Source: Enhydrobacter aerosaccus
GTDB taxonomy: Bacteria > Pseudomonadota > Alphaproteobacteria > Reyranellales > Reyranellaceae
Direction of reading: 5' to 3'
DNA length: 43,158 nt
Assembly (NCBI GenBank): GCA_903832005.1
Contig: CAIKZO010000093.1
Span: 1-43,158 of the forward strand
This document shows positions 32,421 through 40,740 of the stretch, piece after piece (position 1 is the stretch's first letter; each line of letters starts with the position of its first letter). Below the pieces are notes generated by a model. It was not told the DNA's origin. It did no database searches and worked only from the letters and a program-made list of their open reading frames with translations. A program made the translations under genes and the position numbers.

Positions 32421-33188
32421 ATGCAACCACTGCTCGGCCCAAGCGATCCGCCGCCTTTTTCCGTCCATAACGAGACGGGCAAGGCGCCGCTGCTTCTGCT
32501 CTGCGATCACGCCAGCAAGGTCGTGCCCAGGTCGCTGAACATGCTGGGCCTCACCGAGGCCGAGCTCTCGCGGCATGTCGGCTGGGACATCGGCGGCCTC
32601 GAGTCGGCCATCGAGCTGTCGAAGGCGCTCGACGCGCCGCTGGTGGCCTCCGGCTATTCGCGCCTGGTGATCGACTGCAATCGCTGGCCGCACGGGGAAG
32701 GTTCGACGCCGGAGATCAGCGATACCGTTCATGTGCCGGGCAACAAGGGCATCACCAAGGAGGAGGCCGACGCGCGCGCCGAGGCCTGCTTCTGGCCCTA
32801 TCACCGCGAAGTCGCACGCCAGCTCGACCGCATGACGGCGGGCGGCCGTAATGTCTGCCTGCTGGTGATGCATTCCTTCACGCCCGAGATGAAGGGTTTC
32901 AAGCGGCCCTGGCACGTCGGTGTGCTGTGGAACGACGATCCGCGCCTGCCCGAGCCGCTGCTGGCCGAACTGCGCAAGGATCCCTCGCTGGTGGTGGGCG
33001 ACAACGAGCCTTACTCCGCCCGCGATGCCTACGAATACACGCTCAATGCCCATCCGCGGCCGCGCAAGCTGCCCTATTGCTCGCTGGAGGTGCGCCAGGA
33101 CCTGATGGGAACGCCCGAGGATGCCCGGAAATGGGGGCGCCGGCTGGCGCCCGCTATCGGGGCTGCCGTTGCAGCGGCTTTGGGCTGA
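32421..33188 (+). CDS. N-formylglutamate amidohydrolase family protein
   Basis: The 255-residue protein matches the N-formylglutamate amidohydrolase (HutG2-like) family: LLLCDHASKVVPRSL (about 25-39), HVGWDIGG, YSRLVIDCNRWP (about 82-93), VMHSFTPEM and a C-terminal LEVRQDLMGTPEDA. The Asp-His pairs of the CDHAS and MHSFTP motifs are the presumed zinc ligands. The classic reaction releases formate from N-formyl-L-glutamate in histidine breakdown; without other hut genes here, another N-acyl or ester substrate is possible. The start lies 20 bases from the divergent gckA start, with TATAGG directly upstream, which suggests a short or absent leader. Confidence 0.86.
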   Translation: MQPLLGPSDPPPFSVHNETGKAPLLLLCDHASKVVPRSLNMLGLTEAELSRHVGWDIGGLESAIELSKALDAPLVASGYSRLVIDCNRWPHGEGSTPEISDTVHVPGNKGITKEEADARAEACFWPYHREVARQLDRMTAGGRNVCLLVMHSFTPEMKGFKRPWHVGVLWNDDPRLPEPLLAELRKDPSLVVGDNEPYSARDAYEYTLNAHPRPRKLPYCSLEVRQDLMGTPEDARKWGRRLAPAIGAAVAAALG

Positions 33189-33230
33189 GCCTATATCCGG
33201 ACTCAAGAGCTTTTGCGGGAGATATCGCCC

Positions 33231-33530
33231 ATGGACGACAAGACCAAGACCGAACTCGAGGCCGCCGCCTTCCGCCGCCTGGTGTCGCACCTGCAGGAGC
33301 GTACCGACGTCCAGAACATCGATTTGATGAATTTGGCCGGTTTCTGCCGCAACTGCCTGTCGCGCTGGTATCGCGAGGAGGCGGGCAAGCAGGGTATCGA
33401 GATCGCCGATCCCAAGGCGCGCGAAATCGTCTACGGCATGCCGTATGACGAATGGAAGGCCAAGCACCAGAAAGAGGCCTCCGGCGAGCAGAAAAAGGCC
33501 TTCGACGGGGCCCAGCATAAGCACGGCTGA
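33231..33530 (+). CDS. DUF1244 family protein
   Basis: The 99-residue protein has the DUF1244 core: AAFRRLVSHLQERTDVQNID (20 residues), then LMNLAGFCRNCLSRWYREEA with the C-x2-C pair and the conserved IVYGMPYDEWKAKHQ. It is cytosolic, helical and of unknown function, common in proteobacteria. I chose the ATG giving MDDKTKTELEAA. It is 42 bases after the amidohydrolase stop and about 100 bases before gapR, all on the plus strand. The charged C-terminal tail ends GAQHKHG. Confidence 0.9.
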   Translation: MDDKTKTELEAAAFRRLVSHLQERTDVQNIDLMNLAGFCRNCLSRWYREEAGKQGIEIADPKAREIVYGMPYDEWKAKHQKEASGEQKKAFDGAQHKHG

Positions 33531-33629
33531 AGCCGTCCACGTTATCCCCGTCATTCCATCGATTGTTGTCATTGAGCCGACATGCCCACTGCTCCTATGG
33601 TCCGCCCAACGGATCAAGGAGTGTTGGAC

Positions 33630-33902
33630 ATGCCGGATGGAAGCCCCGTCTCCAAGAAGGTTAAAGCCGGGCCGATTTCGGCCGACCGGCTGAAGAGCTT
33701 CGTCGAGCGGATCGAGAAGCTCGAGGAAGAGCGCCAGGCGCTGGGTGGCGACCTGCGCGACATCTATAGCGAGGCCAAGGGCGTCGGTTACGACGTCAAG
33801 ACGATGCGCAAGATCATCTCGCTGCGGAAGATGGATGCTGCCGACCGCGACGAGCAGGAGACGTTGCTCGACGTCTACAAGCACGCGCTCGGGATGGTCT
33901 GA
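33630..33902 (+). CDS. gapR: GapR-type nucleoid-associated protein (DUF2312)
   Basis: The 90-residue protein is a DUF2312 (UPF0335) member, the family of Caulobacter GapR, which binds overtwisted AT-rich DNA ahead of replication and transcription. It shows ISADRLKSFVERIEKLEEER (coiled-coil helix), GGDLRDIYSEAKGVGYDVKT and MRKIISLRKMDAADRDEQET, each as in the family. I chose the ATG at 33630 because AGGAG sits 8 bases upstream and the length (90) equals that of GapR. An earlier ATG adds 16 residues. The gene is alphaproteobacteria-specific, which supports the taxonomic reading. Confidence 0.93.
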   Translation: MPDGSPVSKKVKAGPISADRLKSFVERIEKLEEERQALGGDLRDIYSEAKGVGYDVKTMRKIISLRKMDAADRDEQETLLDVYKHALGMV

Positions 33903-33916
33903 GGGGGATGGTCTAA

Positions 33917-34528
33917 GTGATCAAGCTCTACGGCATCGCCCAATCCCGCGCCGTCCGCAATCTGTGGCTGCTCGAGGAGATGGGCCTGCCGTACGAGCAG
34001 GTGAAGGTGGGCTTCGAGAACCGCAAGGTGACCGATCCCCAGGTCCACGCCATCAATCCCAATCGCAAGCTGCCGACGATCGTCGATGACGACGGCACGG
34101 TGCTGTTCGAATCGCTGGCGATCAATCTCTACCTCGCCGACAAGTACGGCGGCGCGCTGAAGTGGGCGAACGCGGCGGAAGCCGGGCACTGCTACCAGTG
34201 GAGCCTGTGGGCCGCGAACGAGATCGAGTTGAAGTCGCAAAACTGGGGCTACGCCAAATTCGTGGCGCCCGAGCCGCGCGATCCCAAGGCGATTGCGGCG
34301 GCCGCCGCCGAGCTGCACGAGCCATTGTCGATTCTCGACGGTGCGCTCACCGGCAAGCACTACCTCGCGGCCGACCGCTTCACAGTCGCTGACATCAACG
34401 TGGCGAGCGTGCTCTACCGGCTGATCTTCTTCGAAGACCTGCACAAGTACAGCGAAGTGAAGGCGTGGATGGATCGCTGCTGGGGCCGTCCCGCAGCGCA
34501 GAAATGCCGGAAGATGCGCGAGAGCTAG
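33917..34528 (+). CDS. Glutathione S-transferase family protein
   Basis: The 203-residue GST starts with GTG. The N-terminal thioredoxin-like domain (about 1-78) has IKLYGIAQSRAVRNLWLLEE, with a Ser near residue 9, and the glutathione-site KLPTIVDDDGTVLFESLAI. The helical C-terminal domain includes LAADRFTVADINVASVLYR, where the conserved Asp caps a helix. It lies 14 bases after gapR and 39 bases before an orphan Bug protein gene. It is unlike the GST at 6735. Substrate unknown. Confidence 0.88.
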   Translation: MIKLYGIAQSRAVRNLWLLEEMGLPYEQVKVGFENRKVTDPQVHAINPNRKLPTIVDDDGTVLFESLAINLYLADKYGGALKWANAAEAGHCYQWSLWAANEIELKSQNWGYAKFVAPEPRDPKAIAAAAAELHEPLSILDGALTGKHYLAADRFTVADINVASVLYRLIFFEDLHKYSEVKAWMDRCWGRPAAQKCRKMRES

Positions 34529-34539
34529 AACGGCGCTAC

Positions 34540-34561
34540 GTTTCCTCCAATCGGAGGAAAC
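34540..34561 (+). promoter_or_regulatory. Hairpin enclosing the ribosome binding site of the orphan tctC-like gene
   Basis: GTTTCCTCC (34540-34548) pairs perfectly with GGAGGAAAC (34553-34561) around the loop AATC. The GGAGG in the second arm is the ribosome binding site for the ATG at 34568 (10-base spacing). No T-run follows, so it is not a standard terminator. The structure would hide the ribosome binding site, as in RNA thermometers or similar translational switches. Confidence 0.65.
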
Positions 34562-34567
34562 AATAAA

Positions 34568-35527
34568 ATGTTCAAGACGGCGATGACGATGCTGGCGGCA
34601 TTTGCGGCCGGCATCGCGGGCGCTTCGGCGCAAACCTTTCCCACGCAGCCCATCCATCTTGTCGTGCCATTCCCGCCGGGCGGCGGCACCGATGCACTGG
34701 CGCGCGCGATCCAGGAGCCGTTCCAGAAGGCGCTGGGGCAGACGGTCATCATCGACAATCGCGGTGGCGGTGGCGGCAGCATCGGCCACGAGATCACGGC
34801 CAAGGCCGCGCCCGACGGCTACACGATCCTGATGAGCAGTAACAACCAGATGCTGCTGCCGTTCCTGATCGCCCATCTCAGCTTCGATCCCGGCAGCTTC
34901 GCGCCGATCGGTTTCGTCGCCAAGCAGGAGTCGGTCTTCGTCGGCGCCGCCGATGCGCCGTGGAAGGATCTCGCGGAGATCACCGAGGCCGCGCGCAAGG
35001 CGCCGGGCGACGTGCAATACGGCACCGCCGGCGTCAGCACGCCGATGCATCTGTCGACCGAGCGCTACGCCATCCTGAACAAGATCAAGCTGACGCACGT
35101 GCCATTCCGTGGCACCGGTCCGCTGGTCACCGACCTGCTGGGCGGTCACGTGAAGCTCGGCATGTCGAGCCTGACGTCCGTCGCGCAGTATCTCGCCAAC
35201 GGGAAGCTCAAGGCCTACGGCATGGCGGCGCCCGAGCGCGCGCAGTCGGCGCCCGACATCAAGACCTTCAAGGAGCAGGGACTGGGCGATGTCGACGGCA
35301 CGATCGTCTACACGCTGATCGCGACGCCGGGCACGCCGGCGCCGATCATCGCCAAGCTGAACGAAGCACTGAACGCCGCCGTCGCGACGCCGCCGATGCG
35401 CGAGGACCTGCGCCAGCGCGGCTTCGTCGCCATGGGCGGCACGCCGCAGGAACTGGCGAAGTGGACGAGCGAGCAGGCGCCGGTGTGGGGGCCCGTGCTG
35501 CAGGCAGCCGGCATCAAGCCGGAGTAG
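34568..35527 (+). CDS. Orphan Bug-family (TctC-like) substrate-binding protein
   Basis: The 319-residue secreted protein has a signal peptide (about 1-21, ending GASA-Q) and the Bug pattern: PIHLVVPFPPGGGTDALARA (ligand loop), TVIIDNRGGGGGSIGHEI, VQYGTAGVSTPMHLSTER and VPFRGTGPLVTDLLGGHVKL. No tctA or tctB follows, so it is one of the solitary Bug proteins common in proteobacteria, which may feed a transporter elsewhere or act as sensors. Its ribosome binding site lies in a perfect 9-bp hairpin, an unusual arrangement. Confidence 0.9.
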   Translation: MFKTAMTMLAAFAAGIAGASAQTFPTQPIHLVVPFPPGGGTDALARAIQEPFQKALGQTVIIDNRGGGGGSIGHEITAKAAPDGYTILMSSNNQMLLPFLIAHLSFDPGSFAPIGFVAKQESVFVGAADAPWKDLAEITEAARKAPGDVQYGTAGVSTPMHLSTERYAILNKIKLTHVPFRGTGPLVTDLLGGHVKLGMSSLTSVAQYLANGKLKAYGMAAPERAQSAPDIKTFKEQGLGDVDGTIVYTLIATPGTPAPIIAKLNEALNAAVATPPMREDLRQRGFVAMGGTPQELAKWTSEQAPVWGPVLQAAGIKPE

Positions 35528-35634
35528 CGACATAGCCGTGAATTTTCCGTACATGGCGAAGCTCTAATGCAGCGAGAACCCATCACCCAAGCCATGCCCT
35601 AGCGGTACGTCGAGCCGGGGAGTACCGTGCTGCG

Positions 35635-35994
35635 ATGAATAAAGCCGGTCGATCCCCGTGGCGCCTCATGGCGTTGATGCTCACGGCCACTTGCGCTCTC
35701 CTGCTCTCATTCGTGTCTGCGGCTTTCGCCGTCGACTCGTCCACGTGCGGCGCTCTCATGGGCACGTACTCGATCGTGCCTTACAGCAGTTGGGGCACCG
35801 CTCCATTCGCTATCCAAAAGACCTGGAATGAATCCGACTGCAATCACCAGATCTGCGAGTACATGCAAAGGACGTATAGCGTCGTTCCACATCTGTCGTG
35901 GGGCTCATTGCCTATGCGCCTTCAGAAGGTGTGGGACACACCGCAAGTCAACTGCAATGCACAATTACAAAACCCACCGCTGCTCAGGAAATAG
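35635..35994 (+). CDS. Small secreted protein with two tandem repeats, unknown
   Basis: The 119-residue protein is not recognised. A signal peptide (about 1-33, ending AAFA-V) is followed by two copies of one unit. The first reads TYSIVPYSSWGTAPFAIQK-TW and the second TYSVVPHLSWGSLPMRLQK-VW; each is preceded by a Cys-containing segment (CGALM and CEYMQ). There are five Cys after the signal peptide. This suggests a duplicated disulfide-bonded motif exported to the periplasm or outside. Base composition is lower in GC than neighbours, which may indicate transfer. A small membrane-protein gene follows 15 bases later. Confidence 0.7.
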   Translation: MNKAGRSPWRLMALMLTATCALLLSFVSAAFAVDSSTCGALMGTYSIVPYSSWGTAPFAIQKTWNESDCNHQICEYMQRTYSVVPHLSWGSLPMRLQKVWDTPQVNCNAQLQNPPLLRK

Positions 35995-36009
35995 GGCGGG
36001 CGTCCGGGA

Positions 36010-36195
36010 GTGAAATACTTCCTGCTTTTCTACATTGCCTTCGGCGCAGTAGGGGCCCTCAGCTTTGTCGTCGGAGTGTTTGACAAGAAGCGCAGGCGCG
36101 GGTGGTTTTGGGTCGCTGCGTTTTGTTCAGGTCTGTTTGCCTTCCAAGCTGCTTTTGTGCTGTGGGCAGTGCAGATTCTCATGAATTACGTTTAG
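36010..36195 (+). CDS. Small two-helix membrane protein, unknown
   Basis: The 61-residue frame starts at GTG and reads as a membrane hairpin: a first helix (YFLLFYIAFGAVGALSFVVG, about 3-22), a basic loop (DKKRRRG) and a second helix (FWVAAFCSGLFAFQAAFVLW, about 33-52). The positive loop predicts both ends outside and the loop inside. It may be co-transcribed with the upstream secreted repeat protein. No relative is recognised. It could be the partner of that protein, but nothing in the sequence proves it. Confidence 0.55.
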   Translation: MKYFLLFYIAFGAVGALSFVVGVFDKKRRRGWFWVAAFCSGLFAFQAAFVLWAVQILMNYV

Positions 36196-36259
36196 GAGTT
36201 TGCCAAGTATACTATCGCCTCGCCGAACGATCGATCAGCGGTTGCCGCTGTCATCATAT

Positions 36260-37072
36260 CTACTTGCCGAGTTCGGCGGCGGTCTGCGGGGCGGAGAACA
36301 TCTTCGTTGAATCGTGGCCGACGCCGGGGATCTCGACAAGCGTCCAGCCGAACGTCCAGCCATGCTTCTGTGCGACGGACTTCGCCACCTCGAACGTGTT
36401 GTGACCGCGCTTCAGTCGGGTCGGGCCCTGCGCCACCGCTTCCTTGCTCATAGTGAGGTTGTTCGAGCCGGTGTCGTTGCCGCCGAGCAACACCACGATC
36501 GGCAGGGCGAGATAGGCGCGCATCGCTTCCTCGGCATTGGCGACACCGCTGAAGCCGTAGGGCTTGGCGAGCGATGCGTCGGGCAACACCCAGGTCGACG
36601 GATTGGCGATGACGATACGTTGGGCAGGTGGTGTGGTGTAGGCGGCAACGCGACCAAGAAACTGCCCGCCGGCGGAATGGCCGATCAGGATATACGGCAT
36701 GTCCGGCTGCGCCGCGGCGCGGCGTGCCCACGCGACGAGCGGTGCCACCAGTTCGACGGTGCTGCCGCCCAGTTGATACATCGACGTCGGGAAGCGCTGC
36801 GTGTCGAACTCCGGCGCGACGACAACAGCGCAAAGTCGATCGGCCAAAGTGCGCGCGTGATCGCGATAGGGGCCGGCATCGCGATTGAGTCCGTGGAACA
36901 CGACGAGCAGACGGCGGGGCTCGCACGTCGTCGGCCGATAGGTGAAGATGTTCAGCTTCTTGTCGCCGAGCATCACGGATGCTTCGCCGTTGCCTTGCGC
37001 GATGGTCTCCGCGCTCGCGGTTCCGGCGATCAGGGCACTCGCGGCTGCAATCATCGAAAGTCTTCTTCGCAT
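36260..37072 (-). CDS. Secreted alpha/beta-hydrolase
   Basis: The 270-residue protein has a signal peptide (about 1-21, ending TASA-E) and an alpha/beta-hydrolase fold. The nucleophile elbow is LIGHSAGGQF (Ser133), with Asp200 in LLGGNDTG and His253 in GVGHDST completing the triad; VVFHGLNRD is the oxyanion region. It should be an esterase or peptidase-like enzyme in the periplasm; the substrate is unknown. It lies 1 base after the stop of the DUF429 gene, so it probably belongs to the icd transcript. Confidence 0.87.
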   Translation of the reverse strand: MRRRLSMIAAASALIAGTASAETIAQGNGEASVMLGDKKLNIFTYRPTTCEPRRLLVVFHGLNRDAGPYRDHARTLADRLCAVVVAPEFDTQRFPTSMYQLGGSTVELVAPLVAWARRAAAQPDMPYILIGHSAGGQFLGRVAAYTTPPAQRIVIANPSTWVLPDASLAKPYGFSGVANAEEAMRAYLALPIVVLLGGNDTGSNNLTMSKEAVAQGPTRLKRGHNTFEVAKSVAQKHGWTFGWTLVEIPGVGHDSTKMFSAPQTAAELGK

Positions 37073-37073
37073 C

Positions 37074-37745
37074 CTAGAACCATATGTTCATCGGCAGGCC
37101 GTGGCGATCCTTCTCCTCGCCGCCAAGCCGTGTCGCCGTGCCGGCCGCGATCAGGGTCGCCGTGCGGCAGACGGCGATTGCATCGAGTATGTCGTCACGT
37201 GCGGCGCCGCAGAGTCTGTCGATCTTCGTCCTGAAGCCGTGTTTGGCGAGGAGCTTCAGGCGCTCTGCATATCCGTCCGGTTGGCGCTTCTTGCTGAGCA
37301 CGGGCTTGCCCTTGTTCATGCGCGCGAAGGCGAGTTCGGGATGGGCTTCATAGATGATGCGCTGCAGTTTGCGTTGCGTGCGCGGAAGCTCGTCGACTTC
37401 GCGCATCTTCGGGAACAGGTGAAAGGTCTGCTGGGTGAGGCCGATCCCCAGCGCCTTGCTGACTCGATTGGCCTCGGCGTGTGTGGTGCAGGCCAGCGCC
37501 GGGCGGCAGGGTGTCGGAAAGACCGAACTCGTTTTGCCCGGGAGCAGCTTGCGCGCCTCGACCTCGCAGGCGCGGGGCGGACGTGGCACGTCGAGCAAGC
37601 CGATCGGCATGTCGACGGCTAGAATGGAAAGGCCCTCGCAGGCGTCCGCAAGGGCTTTCACAACTCTGATGTCGAGGGTGCCGTCAGGGGCGCGCCGGCA
37701 AACAACCCAGCCGGTGCGGCAGCCGTCGGCGCCTGCAACTACCAC
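37074..37745 (-). CDS. DUF429 family protein
   Basis: The 223-residue protein matches DUF429, predicted to have an RNase H-like fold. It shows [13 protein letters not shown] at the N-terminus (first conserved Asp), [12 protein letters not shown] (second Asp), [23 protein letters not shown] residues [11 protein letters not shown], and [13 protein letters not shown] near the C-terminus with the last acidic pair. I placed the start at the GTG 37745, which overlaps the icd stop by 7 bases; the open frame upstream is an antisense-free shadow of icd and is not used. Translational coupling to icd is likely. Function in the cell is unknown. Confidence 0.82.
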   Translation of the reverse strand: MVVAGADGCRTGWVVCRRAPDGTLDIRVVKALADACEGLSILAVDMPIGLLDVPRPPRACEVEARKLLPGKTSSVFPTPCRPALACTTHAEANRVSKALGIGLTQQTFHLFPKMREVDELPRTQRKLQRIIYEAHPELAFARMNKGKPVLSKKRQPDGYAERLKLLAKHGFRTKIDRLCGAARDDILDAIAVCRTATLIAAGTATRLGGEEKDRHGLPMNIWF

Positions 37746-38956
37746 TTCGCCATTTCGGCCGTGAGGTTGGCGTCGAGCACTGCCAGGAATTCCTCGGTGG
37801 TCAGATAGGGTTGGCTGGCGCTGATGAGGATCGCCAGATCCTTGGTCATGTTGCCGCTTTCGACGCTGGCGACACAGACCTTCTCGAGCGCTTCGGCGAA
37901 CTTCACCACCTCGGGCGTACCATCGAAGGTACCACGATACTTCAGCGCCTGCGTCCAGGCGAAGATCGAGGCGATCGGGTTGGTCGAGGTCGGCTTGCCC
38001 TGCTGGTGCTCGCGATAGTGACGCGTCACCGTGCCATGGGCCGCTTCGGCTTCGATGGTCTTGCCGTCCGGCGTCATCAGCACCGACGTCATGAGGCCGA
38101 GCGAGCCGAAGCCCTGGGCCACCGTGTCGGACTGCACGTCGCCGTCGTAATTCTTGCAGGCCCAGACGAATTCGCCGTGCCACTTCAGCGCCGAAGCGAC
38201 CATGTCGTCGATCAGGCGATGCTGGTAGATGATTTTCTTCGCCTTGAACTTGTCGGCGAATTCCTTGTCGAACACGTCCTGGAACAGGTCCTTGAAGCGG
38301 CCGTCGTAGCGCTTGAGGATGGTGTTCTTGGTCGACAGAAACACCGGCCAGCCGCGCATCAGGCCGTAGTTGAACGAGGAGCGCGCGAAACCGATGATCG
38401 ACTCGTCGGTGTTGTACATCGCCATTGCCACGCCACCGCCCGGGAAGTCGTAGACGGTGTGTTCGATCTTTTCGCCGTCCTCGCCCTCGAACTTGATCGT
38501 GAGCTTGCCCTTGCCCTTCACCACGAAGTCGGTGGCGCGATACTGGTCGCCGAAGGCATGGCGGCCGATCACGATCGGATGCGTCCAGTTCGGTACGAGG
38601 CGCGGCACGTTCTTGCAGACGATCGGTTCGCGGAAGATGGTGCCGCCGATGATGTTGCGGATGGTGCCGTTGGGCGAGCGCCACATCTCCTTGAGCTTGA
38701 ACTCCTTCACGCGGTCTTCGTCCGGCGTGATGGTGGCGCACTTCACGGCGACGCCGTACTGCTGCGTGGCCTTGGCCGAGTCGACCGTCACCTGGTCGCT
38801 GGTCTCGTCGCGATGTTCGATGCCGAGGTCATAATACTTCAGGTCGATGTCGAGGTAGGGAAGGATCAGGCGGTCCTTGATGAACTTCCAGATGATGCGG
38901 GTCATCTCGTCGCCATCCATGTCGACGACCGGATTCTTCACCTTGATCTTCGGCAT
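37739..38956 (-). CDS. icd: NADP-dependent isocitrate dehydrogenase
   Basis: The 405-residue enzyme oxidises isocitrate to 2-oxoglutarate in the citric acid cycle. It is of the type shared by alphaproteobacteria and eukaryotes: [17 protein letters not shown] at the start, DYRATDF-like [45 protein letters not shown] and the NADP-binding [18 protein letters not shown] (Arg-His favour NADP). Length is normal. It overlaps the DUF429 gene, and the alpha/beta hydrolase follows. The LOG-family gene lies 32 bases upstream on the same strand. Confidence 0.95.
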   Translation of the reverse strand: MPKIKVKNPVVDMDGDEMTRIIWKFIKDRLILPYLDIDLKYYDLGIEHRDETSDQVTVDSAKATQQYGVAVKCATITPDEDRVKEFKLKEMWRSPNGTIRNIIGGTIFREPIVCKNVPRLVPNWTHPIVIGRHAFGDQYRATDFVVKGKGKLTIKFEGEDGEKIEHTVYDFPGGGVAMAMYNTDESIIGFARSSFNYGLMRGWPVFLSTKNTILKRYDGRFKDLFQDVFDKEFADKFKAKKIIYQHRLIDDMVASALKWHGEFVWACKNYDGDVQSDTVAQGFGSLGLMTSVLMTPDGKTIEAEAAHGTVTRHYREHQQGKPTSTNPIASIFAWTQALKYRGTFDGTPEVVKFAEALEKVCVASVESGNMTKDLAILISASQPYLTTEEFLAVLDANLTAEMAKW

Positions 38957-38988
38957 GTACTACTCTCCTCGAACGCCCGAAATTCCAC

Positions 38989-39576
38989 TTACAGCCGGTC
39001 GAGCTGCTTTTCCGCGACGACGCCGCGCGGCATCGCTTCCAAAGCAGGCAAGACGCCCTCGACATCGGCCACGAAGGCCACCTGGTCGAGGGTGCTTCGA
39101 TCGGCGAACCCGCCCTCCACGATGGACGTCAGCAGGGCTTCCAGCGGCTTCCAGAAGCCCGACCGGTCGATGATCACGATCGGCTTGGTGTGCAGGCCGA
39201 GCGTCCGCCACGACAGGACCTCGAAGAACTCCTCCAGGGTCCCGATGCCGCCCGGCAGGATGATGAAGGCCTCGGCACGCTCGAACATCTGCATCTTGCG
39301 CTCGTGCATGGTCTCGACCACGACCGTTTCGGTGAGGGCGGGGTGCCCGGCCTCGCGCTTCAGCAGGAAGCTCGGGATGATGCCCACGGCCTTGCCGCCG
39401 CCGGAGAGGACGGTATTGGCAACGACCCCCATCAGGCCGACGCCACCTCCGCCATAGATTAGCGTTATCCCTTCACGGGCAATCAGCTCTCCCAGCCGCG
39501 CGGCGGATTCGCGCATGGCGGGGTCGGTTCCGAAGCGAGAGCCGCAATAGACGCAAAGTGAGGAGGGGAGGGGCAC
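38989..39576 (-). CDS. LOG family protein (nucleoside 5'-monophosphate phosphoribohydrolase)
   Basis: The 195-residue protein shows the LOG/lysine-decarboxylase-like motifs: SLCVYCGSRFG at the start, TLIYGGGGVGLMGVVANTVL, MHERKMQMFERAEAFIILPG and the signature PGGIGTLEEFFEVLSW. LOG enzymes release the base from cytokinin monophosphates or, in bacteria, from purine nucleotides. I chose the GTG at 39576; an ATG 20 codons upstream gives an untypical leader. The call on family is firm, the start is not. It precedes icd on the same strand. Confidence 0.9.
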   Translation of the reverse strand: MPLPSSLCVYCGSRFGTDPAMRESAARLGELIAREGITLIYGGGGVGLMGVVANTVLSGGGKAVGIIPSFLLKREAGHPALTETVVVETMHERKMQMFERAEAFIILPGGIGTLEEFFEVLSWRTLGLHTKPIVIIDRSGFWKPLEALLTSIVEGGFADRSTLDQVAFVADVEGVLPALEAMPRGVVAEKQLDRL

Positions 39577-39692
39577 GGTTGTTTCTTTATTTACAGGGAG
39601 GCGGAAGCTTTCCGCGCTAAGACGACATGGTATCATTTGGTGAAGCAGAGGCGCGACACCAATAGTTCAGTCGTCGCACCGTTGGGAGTTCG

Positions 39693-40716
39693 ATGTCACG
39701 TACGATTGTCTGGCTGGTGGCGGTGGGCGCGGTGGTAATTGCCGCGGCGACTGGGAGTCGCCTGGTACACCAAGATGCATGAGCGCGCTGCGATCGATCA
39801 TGCCACGGTGCCTGCAGCATCCGTGCCGCTCCTGGAGCCTTCCGGGCCCGCAAAGCCCGCCGCTCCGGCCGCCGAATCGTCGTCTTCCTCGGCGGTCATG
39901 GCGCCGAGCTTCGATGTCGCCCGCATCGGCCGCGACGGTCATGCCGTGATCGCCGGCCGCGCCACACCGGGCGCCAAGATCGTGCTGCTGGATGGCGGCA
40001 AGGAGATCGCCCGCAGCGAAGCCGACGCCAAGGGTGAGTGGGTCGTTCTCGTCCAGGAGCCGCCGCTAAGTTCCGGCCAGCACGAGTTGCGGGTGGTCCA
40101 GCATGTCGAGGGCCGCGCGCCGGTCACCTCAGAGCAAGCCGTCGTCGTGGTTGTGCCGGAGAAGTCGAACGCCGCCGACGAGGCGCTGGTGATGATCGTC
40201 CCACCCGGCGGCTCGCCCACTCTCGTTCAGTCACCCTCAGCGGCCGGCGTGCCCAAATCTGCCGATCTCCAGCTCTCGACCCTCGACTATGACGACCGTG
40301 GCCACGTCACGATCAGCGGCCAGGCGCTCGCGGGGGCTGCCGTACGCGCCTATATCGACGACAAGACCATGGCCGATGGCAAGTCGGGCAAAGACGGCCG
40401 CTGGCGCCTGTCGCTCACCGATCCGATCGAAGTCGGCAAGCATGTGCTGCGGCTCGACCGCCTGGGGCCCGACGGTAAGCCGGTTGCCCGCCTCGAGCTG
40501 CCGTTCGAGCGGTTGCAGGGGGCAGTAAACGGCGGCGGTGGCGGCGACAACCGGCGGCTCAGCATCGTCAAGGGCGACAATCTCTGGAGCATCGCCCGGG
40601 CACATTATGGCGAGGGCCCGCAGTACACCGTCATCTTCAATGCCAACAAAGAACAGATCCGCGACCCAAATCTGATATACCCCGGCCAGAATTTCAGCCT
40701 GCCCAAGGTCAACTGA
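39693..40716 (+). pseudogene. LysM-domain envelope protein, frameshifted after its membrane anchor
   Basis: The ATG at 39693 begins MSRTIVWLVAVGAVVIAAAT, a clear signal-anchor helix, but the frame soon ends at a stop. One base over, starting at the GGG run 39753-39755, it continues as GVAWYTKMHERAAIDHATVP and on to the C-terminus. Removing one G joins both into a 340-residue protein. Domains: anchor (1-22), Pro/Ala linker (about 28-55), two Ig-like/bacterial segments (GRATPGAKIVLLDGGKEIA and SGQALAGAAVRAYIDDKTM) and a C-terminal LysM domain (IVKGDNLWSIARAHYGEGPQ to PGQNFSLP) that binds peptidoglycan. As written, only a TTG-started anchorless form could be made. Confidence 0.82.
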
Positions 40717-40740
40717 CCGAAGGCGACGGAGCGCGCGTTC

